From: Bacillus sp. RO2
Lineage (GTDB): Bacteria > Bacillota > Bacilli > Bacillales > Bacillaceae_I
DNA length: 64,000 nucleotides
Reading direction: 5' to 3'
Assembly: GCF_012911845.1 (NCBI RefSeq)
Contig: NZ_JAAXCU010000046.1
Span: 62,001 to 126,000, forward strand
The notes beneath the pieces are model-generated. The model did no database searches and was not told the origin of the DNA. It saw nothing but the letters and a program-made list of their open reading frames with translations. Shown piece by piece: positions 24,710-32,518 of the stretch (positions within the stretch are counted from its first letter, which is position 1; every line of letters starts with the position of its first letter). The translations under genes were made by a program, and so were the position numbers.

Positions 24710-25675
24710 TTACTTCGTAGTTTCCAAACCGATAAAATCACTTTTAAGTATTAAGTATTGTTCGAATTCTTTTAGGAGATGACGAAGAGCCGCTCTCGTC
24801 TCAAATTCTTCACGGGATTGTGGAAGCGGCATTTCTTGAAACGCTTCGTGCATATCGCGCAAGCGTTGCAAGAAAAGATAAGCAGTATTTCCTGCGTGAA
24901 TAGCATGCTCAAGATCCTCTATAAAATCTGCTACCATGTTAGCTTGCTCCACATTATGTTCTATTGTAGCAACTATAGGAAGCATCCGTTCCATGACGTC
25001 CAGCTGCTTTTCCCTCATCTTAAAATAAAAATAATGATGATTTTCCTCACGTCTGAAGTGGTTTTCCACATCACGGAAAGCCAGACTTTTCGCTGCTTTT
25101 AATAACTTATTCGTTTCTGGAATCTCTTGTCCACCCCATCCGCGATCACCATGACGAAGAAAATGAGCTATCTCTGAAAACACCTTATGAAAGTTTTCTT
25201 CCACTTGCAATTGATAGCTTTTCAATTCCTTTTCCACACTTGGCATGTAAGTATTCATAATGAGAGCGACCCCTATACCTATAAAAATGATGCTTAGTTC
25301 ATTGATGACAAGTCCTAATGAATAAGCTTCAACTGAATACACATGAAGAAGTATGACGGAACTGGTGGCAATACCCTCTGTAATCCTGAGCATCACCGTA
25401 ACAGGTATAAAAAATAACAAAAGAAGTGCTATGGATACCGGATTGTACCCTAACAGCTCAAAGAACACAAAGCCGAATAAAAGGCTTAAGGAGCATGCGA
25501 TAAAGCGAGCAGTTGCCACTTTCCATGACTTCCTTACTGTATTTTGGATACAGAGGATTGCAATGATCCCAGCTGATGCATAAAAGTCCAGGTTTAATAA
25601 CTGTGCAATACTGATTGCAATCCCTGTACCGAGGGCCGTCTTTGCTGTTCGGTACCCGATTTTAAATTTTCTCAT
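24710..25675 (-). CDS. yqjA: YqjA, aromatic acid exporter family membrane protein
   Basis: A 321-aa protein with an N-terminal membrane domain of about five or six helices (residues 12-150, starting KIGYRTAKTALGTGIAISIAQLLNL) of the ArAE/DUF939 type, and a C-terminal helical cytoplasmic domain (VEENFHKVFSEIAHFLRHGD onward). It belongs to the aromatic acid exporter-like family; transport has not been shown for most members. It is the syntenic neighbour of yqjB. Given the aromatic catabolic cluster next door, a connection is tempting, but the gene belongs to the conserved backbone. Confidence 0.88.
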   Translation of the reverse strand: MRKFKIGYRTAKTALGTGIAISIAQLLNLDFYASAGIIAILCIQNTVRKSWKVATARFIACSLSLLFGFVFFELLGYNPVSIALLLLFFIPVTVMLRITEGIATSSVILLHVYSVEAYSLGLVINELSIIFIGIGVALIMNTYMPSVEKELKSYQLQVEENFHKVFSEIAHFLRHGDRGWGGQEIPETNKLLKAAKSLAFRDVENHFRREENHHYFYFKMREKQLDVMERMLPIVATIEHNVEQANMVADFIEDLEHAIHAGNTAYLFLQRLRDMHEAFQEMPLPQSREEFETRAALRHLLKEFEQYLILKSDFIGLETTK

Positions 25676-25768
25676 ACATCAAACTCTCCCGACTTTCGTT
25701 TGTTCAATATATCACATAGTATTACTATACATGAAAATTGGAGGGAGTTGTTTACTTATTTATCGGTA

Positions 25769-27640
25769 TTATTGCAATAGCTCCTCAAATTCATTGACCA
25801 GCTCTTCAAATCGTTTCAACGATTCCTCGATCGGCTCTTTTTTACTCATATCCACTCCTGCCCGCTTCAAAATATCAATTGGGGGTAGGCTGCCTCCTGA
25901 AGAAAATAGCTCTTTCAAAATCTTATTCTGCGCATCAGTGCCGCCTTCTTCCAATTGCTCTGCAAGCGCTGCGGATGCAGCAAAACTTGTTGCATACTGA
26001 TACGTATAGAAACTTGAATGGAAAAAGTGAGGTACTCTGGCCCATTCCATGGCAATTTCCTTATCCACTTTCATGTCCTTTCCATAGTACTTTTTATTTA
26101 GGTCATAATAGACTGTTTTTATGGCTTCTGCATGTAATGGTTCTTCATTTTGCCCCATTTCATGGATAATCTTTTCAAACTCCGCAAATTGCGTCTGACG
26201 GAAAAGCGTTACCCGAAAATCCTCTAAGTATTGATAGAGAGCATGAATCTTTTCTTCCTTCGTTTTTGCTTCATCCATCAATTGCTTATGAAGAAGATGC
26301 TCCTGCAAGGTAGAAGAAACCTCCGCCGTAAACGTCACATATCTTGCATCCTGATAAGGCTGATTTTCATTGGAAAAATAAGAATGCATCGCATGCCCCA
26401 TCTCATGGGCGAGAGTCAGCACGTCACTTGGAAGTCCCTGATAATTCAATAACACAAAGGGATGGGAATCATAAGAACCAATTTGATAAGCCCCTGTTGC
26501 TTTCCCAGGTGTGTTATAAACATCCACCCAATTGGAAGAAAGCCCCTTTGATAGGGTTTTAACATACGCCTCTCCTATTGGCGATAATCCCTTTATGACT
26601 ATTTCCTTTGCCTCCTCATATGGAATCTTTTCCTCTTTGGTATAAGGAGATGGAGCTGACAAATCGTACATATGCATAGAGTCGTCGATGCCAACATATT
26701 TCTCTTTCAATTTAAGATACCGATGAAATAGCGGAAGCCCCTCTTCTACGGTGTCAATCAATTGTGTGTAAACCTTCGGATCAATATCGTTCCCATCTAA
26801 ATGAGCTTCTAATGAGGAAGGATAGTTCCTCGTAGTGGCAAAAAAGTTATTTGCCTTTACGACATTGGCAAGCATGGAAGCAAAGGTATCCTGGTAATTT
26901 CCAAGTGTCTGATAATACGTTTGGAAAGCAGCTTTCCTCACTTCTCTGTCTTTGCTGGACATATAGACAGAGTATAAAGGTGCCGACATTTCATACACTT
27001 TATCCTTTACTGTAAAGCTCGGCAAGACAAGGTCTTTAGACATCATCGTAAAAAGCTCGCTAGGTGCATTTACAATTGGCATCGTCTTTATTAGCATCTT
27101 TTCCATTTCCGGAGGCAGGGAATGTATTTTTTCATCATAAGTGTCTTGTAAGTGATTGTAATAAGGTGTTAGTTTCGGACTTTTCATGAGTTCTTCCCAT
27201 TGGTCTTTTTCTATTTCCTGTAATTCATTTGAAAACCATGCCGTCCGCTCCACCACGTATATCATCATGTTTTGGCTTTCATCAGATAATGCCTGGGCGG
27301 AAGTATTGCTAATATCCACATCCAAATTGATACGGGAGTAGACAAAGATTTTTTCTATTAATCGAAACAGCTCAAAGTAATCCTCTAGTAAATTTAGGAT
27401 TTGCTTGTCGTTGTCCAGTTTTTCTTCTTTTCTGGAAAAACGGTCTGCCAACTTTTTAACTTTATATACATCCTGTTTCCATTGCGTTTCATTCTTGTAA
27501 AGAGTCTGGAGATTCCATTTATATTCAGTTGGAATATCAGTGCGTGATTTATAGATTGGGCTTTCTGCGTAGGTTAGAATTGAGGTAAAGCTTAGAATGA
27601 CGGTTATTAATAATGATGCAATGATTCGTGTGGTTTTCAT
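25769..27640 (-). CDS. pepF: Secreted oligoendopeptidase F (M3B)
   Basis: A 623-aa zinc endopeptidase that cleaves oligopeptides. The M3 zinc motif is AHEMGHAMHSYF (His412, Glu413, His416) with the third ligand Glu in TFTAEVSSTLQEHLL. Most PepF proteins are cytosolic, but this one begins with a signal peptide (basic MKTTR, hydrophobic core, probable cleavage after TYA near residue 25), so it appears to be exported. The rest covers the full PepF length. It is flanked by yqjA downstream and hairpin array 1 upstream. Confidence 0.92.
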   Translation of the reverse strand: MKTTRIIASLLITVILSFTSILTYAESPIYKSRTDIPTEYKWNLQTLYKNETQWKQDVYKVKKLADRFSRKEEKLDNDKQILNLLEDYFELFRLIEKIFVYSRINLDVDISNTSAQALSDESQNMMIYVVERTAWFSNELQEIEKDQWEELMKSPKLTPYYNHLQDTYDEKIHSLPPEMEKMLIKTMPIVNAPSELFTMMSKDLVLPSFTVKDKVYEMSAPLYSVYMSSKDREVRKAAFQTYYQTLGNYQDTFASMLANVVKANNFFATTRNYPSSLEAHLDGNDIDPKVYTQLIDTVEEGLPLFHRYLKLKEKYVGIDDSMHMYDLSAPSPYTKEEKIPYEEAKEIVIKGLSPIGEAYVKTLSKGLSSNWVDVYNTPGKATGAYQIGSYDSHPFVLLNYQGLPSDVLTLAHEMGHAMHSYFSNENQPYQDARYVTFTAEVSSTLQEHLLHKQLMDEAKTKEEKIHALYQYLEDFRVTLFRQTQFAEFEKIIHEMGQNEEPLHAEAIKTVYYDLNKKYYGKDMKVDKEIAMEWARVPHFFHSSFYTYQYATSFAASAALAEQLEEGGTDAQNKILKELFSSGGSLPPIDILKRAGVDMSKKEPIEESLKRFEELVNEFEELLQ

Positions 27641-27777
27641 TTTTTGTGTGTCCTCCCTTAGTCTTCTGCTAAGGATTAGTGTTTGTTTTCCAGCTTTTTC
27701 TATACATTTTGTTTAGGATGAGGAGGGCTGGTAATGGTAGGTGAGCTGTTTGATAGGAAAGGGAGTGAGCTGTGAAA

Positions 27778-27886
27778 GTGTCTTCATAAGATGCATGAAG
27801 ACACTGGGGTAATTTCTCTATATAAGTGTCTTCATTAACTGAATGAAGACACTCTTGGGGGAAATTCGGGATGGAAGTGTCTTCAT
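27778..27886. repeat. Hairpin array 1 (GTGTCTTCAT / ATGAAGACAC), about 50-bp period
   Basis: GTGTCTTCAT occurs at 27778, 27826 and 27877 (steps 48 and 51). Its inverse complement ATGAAGACAC occurs at 27795 and 27843, with a partial copy at 27901. Arms are perfect; the sequences between them are unrelated. It lies between the 3' end of msrA and the pepF start, in a 282-bp gap with no convincing gene. The core ATGARGACA is shared with array 2 on the other side of msrA. Confidence 0.8.
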
Positions 27887-27922
27887 CCTGGTGGATAGAG
27901 ATGAAGCAATGCGCAAACCACC

Positions 27923-28555
27923 CTACCATTTCAATGTATCCACCAACGAAATTACTTTGCCTGCTTCTTCCCTATCCCACTGCATAATCTCTTCTTTCAA
28001 GGAAGATAGTGTACCATATCCTTTTACAAAACTGTTTAACCTCGCTACTAAAGTCGCATTTGTAAACGCCACTTCAGTAAGGAAGTGCTCTCTTAGTTTT
28101 TGAGTAGCATTAGAATATCTTTTCAGGTAATATTTCTGGTGTCTTTCTTCTGCAATTGTAAAATGATCAAGTGGTGCAATTTCTGTTCCTATTATTTGTG
28201 AGTTTTTAGTTTGGATCTCTGTTTTAATTTTTTTTATAGCATCTTTTTGGTCGATGTCCTGGTATAGAAATATCGATAAGTACTGTCTCCCCTTGTAGTT
28301 TCCACGATTAGAATTGTGGGAGCTCCAAAAGTGACGGGTTATTTCTTCAAAGGTTATTAGGGTAGGATCATAATCAATTTGTAAGCACTCGGTATGATCT
28401 CCCATTTGTTTGTAGGTAGGCGAAGGTGTAGTTCCGCCTGCGTAACCCACTCTTGTGCTGATGATTCCTTTTAAATACCCGAACCGGGCATCAGTTCCCC
28501 AGAATCAGCCCATGCCGAGAGTGGCGGTTTGAAGGTTGTGATTGTGGTTGGTCAT
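27923..28555 (-). CDS. msrA: Peptide methionine sulfoxide reductase MsrA with in-frame UGA at the catalytic Cys (candidate selenoprotein)
   Basis: MsrA reduces methionine-S-sulfoxide in proteins. From the ATG at 28555 (AGGAG 8 nt upstream) the frame reads 16 codons ending TLGMG, then TGA at 28507-28505, then FWGTDARFG, GYAGGTTPSPTY, MGDHTECLQIDYDP and the QYLSIFLY tyrosine motif, ending after 210 codons. The family motif is G-C-F-W-G, so the stop replaces exactly the catalytic Cys. No frameshift is present on either side. A SECIS-like hairpin follows the TGA. The only Cys in the rest is Cys57 (not a known resolving residue). Selenocysteine is one reading, known for some other bacterial MsrA proteins; a single nonsense mutation of a Cys codon is the other. 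A GTG at 28450 would give an MsrA fragment without its active site. Confidence 0.82.
28474..28492 (-). promoter_or_regulatory. SECIS-like RNA hairpin in msrA
   Basis: Counting U of UGA as 1, bases 16-22 pair with 28-34 (five Watson-Crick and two G-U pairs, with three C-G pairs at the top) and enclose the 5-nt loop GGUUC at 23-27. In E. coli fdhF the loop is GGUCU at almost the same distance. An outer helix can form between UGAUUC (1-6) and GAAUCA (41-46, down to 28462). This fits a bacterial SECIS. Coding constraint also shapes the sequence, so chance cannot be dismissed. Confidence 0.6.
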
Positions 28556-28635
28556 TGTTTGTGCTCCTTTCTTTGGGAAGAATTAATATTGTTAGTGTTA
28601 AGTTAGCATGAATAATTATGTATGGGAAGCTGTTG

Positions 28636-28782
28636 TATGAAGACAATGTTTCCCTTTTTCCGCTAACATTGTCCTCATACGCGCCCTATGAGGACAGTGT
28701 TTCTACTTTTCTTCTATCTTTGTCCTCATACACGCCCTATGAGGACAATGTTTCTCTTTTTCCCGCTAACATTGTCCTCATA
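28636..28782. repeat. Hairpin array 2 (TATGAGGACAATGTT / AACATTGTCCTCATA), 51-bp period
   Basis: Three tandem units start at 28636, 28687 and 28738, exactly 51 bp apart. Each is a hairpin with an arm up to 15 bp and a pyrimidine-rich loop (TCCCTTTTTCCGCT type). Units are separated by CGCGCCC or CACGCCC-like spacers. Because 51 is divisible by three, an open frame through it encodes a repetitive peptide, which I regard as a by-product. It fills the gap between the msrA start and the terminator of the ABC transporter. Confidence 0.85.
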
Positions 28783-28820
28783 CAAAAAAAGAAAACCAGC
28801 TCCTCAAAATAGAGCTGGTC
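28783..28820 (-). terminator. Terminator of the amino-acid ABC transporter
   Basis: An 8-bp perfect stem ACCAGCTC/GAGCTGGT with a 9-nt loop, then TTTCTTTTTTTG on the minus strand, just past the ATPase stop at 28832. Confidence 0.85.
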
Positions 28821-28831
28821 CCTTGTTAATC

Positions 28832-29554
28832 CTACAACATCTTCTCCAAAAACACCTTAGCACGTTCTGTTTTCGGTGTGGTAAAAAACTCAGCAGGTGG
28901 TGCATCTTCCACTAACATTCCATCATCAAGGAATAATACACGATCTGCCACTTCACGTGCAAAGCCCATTTCGTGTGTCACAATAGCCATCGTCATTCCC
29001 GTATGCGCCAGTGACTTCATTACTTCAAGCACCTCTTTTACCATCTCTGGGTCCAAGGCAGAAGTTGGTTCATCAAACAACATAACTTCCGGGTCCATAG
29101 CCAGTGCGCGGGCAATGGCTACACGCTGCTTCTGACCACCTGACAGACGATTTGGGTATTCTTTTGCTTTCTCAGCAAGTCCAACTTTTGCAAGGAGATC
29201 CATCCCTTTTGCTTCCGCTTCCTTTTTCCCAATACCTTTTACAGAGACAGGCGCATATGTTAAGTTTTCAAGTACCGTCTTGTGAGGAAACAGGTGAAAG
29301 TGTTGGAATACCATCCCCAGGTTCTGTCGTACTTTATTGATATTCGTTTTCTTATTTGCAACATCTTGCTCTTTAATCCAGATGTGACCGGAAGTTGGCT
29401 CTTCTAGTAGATTCATACAACGAAGCAAAGTTGACTTTCCAGAACCAGACGGCCCGATGATCGCCACTACTTCCCCGGCTTTTATTTGAGTAGAAATTCC
29501 TTTTAGCACCTCTAACTTGCCAAAGGATTTGTGCAATTCTTCTATTTTAATCAT
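28832..29554 (-). CDS. Polar amino-acid ABC transporter ATP-binding protein
   Basis: A 240-aa ATPase. Walker [16 protein letters not shown]-loop [19 protein letters not shown], signature [16 protein letters not shown], Walker [15 protein letters not shown] and the H-loop [14 protein letters not shown] are all present; sequence and length are typical for GlnQ/TcyC-like subunits. It overlaps the permease gene by 8 bp. The substrate is a polar amino acid by family; glutamine/glutamate or cystine cannot be distinguished here. Confidence 0.93.
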   Translation of the reverse strand: MIKIEELHKSFGKLEVLKGISTQIKAGEVVAIIGPSGSGKSTLLRCMNLLEEPTSGHIWIKEQDVANKKTNINKVRQNLGMVFQHFHLFPHKTVLENLTYAPVSVKGIGKKEAEAKGMDLLAKVGLAEKAKEYPNRLSGGQKQRVAIARALAMDPEVMLFDEPTSALDPEMVKEVLEVMKSLAHTGMTMAIVTHEMGFAREVADRVLFLDDGMLVEDAPPAEFFTTPKTERAKVFLEKML

Positions 29555-30215
29555 AGCGTCTCATTCTCCTTTCAATGAGCTTGCCAATGAACGTCAGGAT
29601 CATTACTAGTACGTAATAGATAAGTCCGGCAAAAATAAATGATTCCAAATATGCATACGTGTTAGAAGCCGTCATAAAGGAGCGTCTCATAACATCCATT
29701 ACCCCGATAACCGTAACTATTGCTGATTCTTTTGTAAGAGTTATATATTCATTCATAAGTGCAGGTAAAATATTTTTCAATGCTTGTGGTAAGATAATGT
29801 CTTTCATCATTTGGCGGTATGGCACACCAAGGGCCATAGCTGCTTCTCGCTGTCCTTTATCAACAGCCATAATCCCTGCACGAATTACCTCAGAGATATA
29901 TGCTCCAGAATTTAACCCAAAAGCAAGAATGGCAGCAGTAACCGGTTCAAACGTTATACCTGTTGCTTGCGGCAATCCAAAAAATATTAACATTAATTGA
30001 AGAACAAGTGGTGTCCCTCGGAAAATGGATGTATAAACATCTGCAAAAATTTTAAGTAGTTTAATTCTACCGATTTTACATAAAGCCAACAACGTTCCTA
30101 TGATAAAACCAAGTATCCCAGCAAGTGATACGACTTGAAGCGTAACCTTCACACCAGCAAGAATATAATCCATGGAACCAGTGATGGCACTAAAATCTAA
30201 GAAGTCAATCGTCAA
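29547..30215 (-). CDS. Polar amino-acid ABC transporter permease
   Basis: A 222-aa membrane subunit of the HisMQ type with about five helices. It shows [23 protein letters not shown] at the start, [17 protein letters not shown], and the EAA loop [32 protein letters not shown]-like segment (about residues 105-135) that docks the ATPase. It overlaps the ATPase gene. Between it and the binding-protein gene lie a terminator and a Bacillus-type palindromic repeat, so its expression relative to the binding protein may be reduced. Confidence 0.92.
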   Translation of the reverse strand: MTIDFLDFSAITGSMDYILAGVKVTLQVVSLAGILGFIIGTLLALCKIGRIKLLKIFADVYTSIFRGTPLVLQLMLIFFGLPQATGITFEPVTAAILAFGLNSGAYISEVIRAGIMAVDKGQREAAMALGVPYRQMMKDIILPQALKNILPALMNEYITLTKESAIVTVIGVMDVMRRSFMTASNTYAYLESFIFAGLIYYVLVMILTFIGKLIERRMRRYD

Positions 30216-30280
30216 GTGCTACCAGTCCTTTCCGTCAAATTACCTAAATAACAAAGGCAAGTATGATTATACAGTTTAAG

Positions 30281-30420
30281 AGCGGATGATTGGAGTGAAA
30301 GGCGAAGACTCCTACGGGAGGTAGCGCTTAGGGGAGACCCCGCAGGCTTGCCGAGGAGGCTCCCCAAGCGCCCCGTGGAAAGCGAAGCCTTGCACGGAAA
30401 TTATCAGCGGTGTAAAACCG
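30281..30420 (+). repeat. Bacillaceae palindromic repeat element, copy A
   Basis: About 130 bp, GC-rich compared with its surroundings, with a strong internal hairpin (arms around AGCGCTTAGGGGAG and CTCCCCAAGCGC). Its tail GGAAAGCGAAGCCTTGCACGG is shared with copy B at 55271-55373, and the ends are imperfect inverted repeats (GATGATT with AATTATC). I recognise this as a type of element repeated in many Bacillus genomes, resembling a MITE. It sits inside the ABC transporter locus. Confidence 0.75.
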
Positions 30421-30437
30421 TATTCTCATAGTAACAA

Positions 30438-30472
30438 GAAAATCAAAAGGGCAATTCCTGCACCCTTTTGAT
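30438..30472 (-). terminator. Terminator between binding protein and permease genes
   Basis: A 10-bp perfect stem ATCAAAAGGG/CCCTTTTGAT with an 11-nt loop, followed by TTTCTTG on the minus strand, 11 nt past the stop of the binding-protein gene. Confidence 0.8.
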
Positions 30473-30483
30473 TTCGTTAAGAC

Positions 30484-31275
30484 TTATTCTTCTTCTCCAC
30501 CAAACCATTTGTTAATTAACTTTTCCATCTCACCGTTCTCTTCCATCTCTTTCAGAACACGGTTAAATTCCTCAGTCAATTCACTGCCTTTAGGAAGGGC
30601 AATCGCAGATCCTTCTTCATCAGACTCAAGTGTGAAACCAGTCAAATCAGCATCTTTTTCCATGAAGCCTTTCATAACTGTATCTTCAATGATAGCTGCA
30701 TCAAAACGACCAGTTTTTAGATCTTGTACAATTTGTGGGATGCGGTCACGGTTTTCAATAGTGATATTCACTTCTTCTGCAATTTCTTCCGCTTTGTCAT
30801 ATTGAATGGATCCCATTTGTACGCCAACCGTTTTACCTTCTAAATCTTCTAAACTAGTAATATTGCTATCTTTCAATGAAACAATCATGTGATTCGCAGT
30901 ATAATATACATTTGTAAAATCAACTTGCTCTGCACGCTCTTCTGTCGGTGTCATACCTGCCAAAATAAGGTCAATGTTACCTGACTTCATCGCAGTGATT
31001 AAACTTCCAAAATCCATATCTTGAACTTTCAATTCATAACCAAGCTCTTCTGTAATAGCTTTTGCAAGATCAACGTCAAAACCGATAATCTCTTCTCCAA
31101 CTTCCGTGTCAATATACTCAAATGGCGGGTAGTCAGCGGAAGTCCCCATGACTAATACTTTCTTTTCATTTTCACCTTCTCCACTCGTTTCATCCCCATT
31201 ACCTGTTGTTCCACAAGCGGATAACAAACCTACTACTAAAATACTAATAAATGAATACACAAACCATTTTTTCAC
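30484..31275 (-). CDS. Polar amino-acid ABC transporter substrate-binding lipoprotein
   Basis: A 263-aa family 3 solute-binding protein. The signal peptide ends in the lipobox LLSAC (Cys at about residue 21). The two-lobe fold shows LVMGTSADYPPFEYIDTEVGEEIIGFDVDL, the substrate-binding AGMTPTEERAEQVDFTNVYY (Arg that binds the amino-acid carboxylate) and VGVQMGSIQYDKAEEI. It is the first gene of the transport locus; about 270 bp of AT-rich DNA upstream holds its promoter, with no clear T-box or S-box. A terminator follows directly. Confidence 0.93.
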   Translation of the reverse strand: MKKWFVYSFISILVVGLLSACGTTGNGDETSGEGENEKKVLVMGTSADYPPFEYIDTEVGEEIIGFDVDLAKAITEELGYELKVQDMDFGSLITAMKSGNIDLILAGMTPTEERAEQVDFTNVYYTANHMIVSLKDSNITSLEDLEGKTVGVQMGSIQYDKAEEIAEEVNITIENRDRIPQIVQDLKTGRFDAAIIEDTVMKGFMEKDADLTGFTLESDEEGSAIALPKGSELTEEFNRVLKEMEENGEMEKLINKWFGGEEE

Positions 31276-31496
31276 AATAATTTCCCCCTATTCCTTTTTC
31301 AGAAAAGTAAAAATTTAATCTAATTATGAAACAAACCTACATTTAAATCAAGTACTATTGTGATGTATGTTTATTCGAATAAATGTATTTTAACACATGT
31401 TAATATTTATGCAATATAGTTAATAAAGATAAATATTATTTTTATATTTTTATTATTCTGAAATATACACTTTTTGTTATAGTTCCATTAGTCTAG

Positions 31497-31520
31497 GTTC
31501 ATGTTATAATTACAATGAAC
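31497..31520 (+). promoter_or_regulatory. Inverted repeat over a TATAAT -10 element
   Basis: GTTCAT (31497-31502) and ATGAAC (31515-31520) flank TATAAT at 31505-31510; flanking CTAG and TAG extend the symmetry. No good -35 is visible. The site lies about 25 bp before the coiled-coil gene and could be a repressor operator. It is not a LexA box (GTTC...GAAC order is reversed). Confidence 0.4.
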
Positions 31521-31542
31521 TAGAAAAAGGAGGTGATTTAAG

Positions 31543-32382
31543 ATGAACACAGATGCTAAATTGGACTTGATTTTAAATAGGATGTTGGATTTTAAGTATG
31601 AAATGAAAAAAGATTTAAGTGAGTTGAACGGAAAAACTTCCACACTTTCTGAGAATCAGTTGCTGATGAAGGATGAGATCAAAGGTCTTAACGATAAAAC
31701 CTCCACACTCGCTGATAATCAGTTGCTGATGAAAGATGAGATCAAAGGTCTTAACGATAAAACCTCTACACTCGCTGATAATCAGTTGCTGATGAAAGAT
31801 GAGATCAAAGGTCTTAACGATAAAACCTCCACACTCGCTGATAATCAGTTGCTGATGAAGGATGAGATCAAAGGTCTTAACGATAAAACCTCCACACTTG
31901 CTGACAATCAGTTGCTTATGAAAGATGAAATTCGAGGTCTTAACAAAAAAACTTCCATCCTCTCTGACAACCAGATGCTGATGAAAGATGAGATCAAAGG
32001 TCTTAACGATAAAACCTCCACACTCGCTGATAATCAGTTGCTGATGAAAGATGAAATTCTAGGTCTTAACGAAAAAACTTCCATCCTCTCTGACAACCAA
32101 ATGCTTGTGAGGGAAGAAATCAGTGGTCTGAGTGAAAAGACATTCATCCTTTCTGCTGGGCAGCATCAGATAAAAGAAGAGCTTCATTCTTTGACAAATA
32201 CCACTGGTACACTTCGGGAAGAATTCTATTTATTCAGGCATGATGTGAACGACCGCTTTAATGAAATCAATGCTACCCTGACTAGAATAGAAGAGGATCA
32301 AACGAAGGATATAGAAGCAATCCTTGAAGAAATATCTGCAAAATTGGATGAAAGAGATCAACGTGATTTTGAATCCAGATAA
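31543..32382 (+). CDS. Coiled-coil protein made of tandem 21-aa repeats
   Basis: A 279-aa cytoplasmic protein without signal or membrane segments. After a short head (MNTDAKLDLILNRMLDFKYEMKKDL) come nine to ten copies of a 21-residue unit of the form LNDKTSTLADNQLLMKDEIKG, i.e. three heptads, so the protein should be one long coiled coil. Copies 2-5 are almost identical also at DNA level (63-bp unit), while the last ones are degenerate. The acidic tail (TRIEEDQTKDIEAILEEISAKLDE) is also helical. AAGGAGGTG lies 8 nt before the ATG. No function is recognised. Copy number probably varies between strains. Confidence 0.85.
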   Translation: MNTDAKLDLILNRMLDFKYEMKKDLSELNGKTSTLSENQLLMKDEIKGLNDKTSTLADNQLLMKDEIKGLNDKTSTLADNQLLMKDEIKGLNDKTSTLADNQLLMKDEIKGLNDKTSTLADNQLLMKDEIRGLNKKTSILSDNQMLMKDEIKGLNDKTSTLADNQLLMKDEILGLNEKTSILSDNQMLVREEISGLSEKTFILSAGQHQIKEELHSLTNTTGTLREEFYLFRHDVNDRFNEINATLTRIEEDQTKDIEAILEEISAKLDERDQRDFESR

Positions 32383-32458
32383 TTATTTTCGTAAACATAC
32401 CCATTGGAGTTTGTCCTCGAAAGAACTTCTTTAGCAAAACATTTATACAAGTTCCTAT

Positions 32459-32506
32459 TCAAAAAAGTGCAGGGAGCACTTTTTAGGAAAAGTGTCCCCT
32501 GCACCA
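32459..32506. terminator. Long hairpin terminator between convergent genes
   Basis: GTGCAGGG and CCCTGCAC enclose a second stem CACTTTT/AAAAGTG. On the minus strand it is followed by TTTTTTG, serving the sigma-factor operon; it can also halt the coiled-coil transcript. Confidence 0.8.
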
Positions 32507-32518
32507 ACAATAATCCAC

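Noticed and set aside
24710-25675. YqjA as the exporter belonging to the aromatic cluster
   Set aside because: The gene is part of the conserved yqj backbone and is separated from the cluster by a terminator and the L,D-transpeptidase gene; a functional link is not supported by the sequence.
27669-27929. Minus-strand open frame of 86 codons between pepF and msrA
   Set aside because: It is produced by the hairpin array (repeated ED-T-containing peptides from GAAGACACT copies), lacks a ribosome binding site and resembles no protein.
27923-28450. MsrA translated from the GTG at 28450 as an intact shorter protein
   Set aside because: It would lack the GxFWG active-site motif, and no ribosome binding site precedes that GTG. 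The frame upstream to 28555 is clearly MsrA with a good start.
28618-28812. Plus-strand open frame encoding a repetitive YEDNVSLFP-like peptide
   Set aside because: The repetition follows from the 51-bp period of array 2 (17 codons). No ribosome binding site is present and it runs into the ABC transporter terminator.
31276-31496. Riboswitch or T-box leader upstream of the amino-acid binding protein gene
   Set aside because: The region is very AT-rich without conserved leader motifs or a terminator/antiterminator pair in the right orientation.
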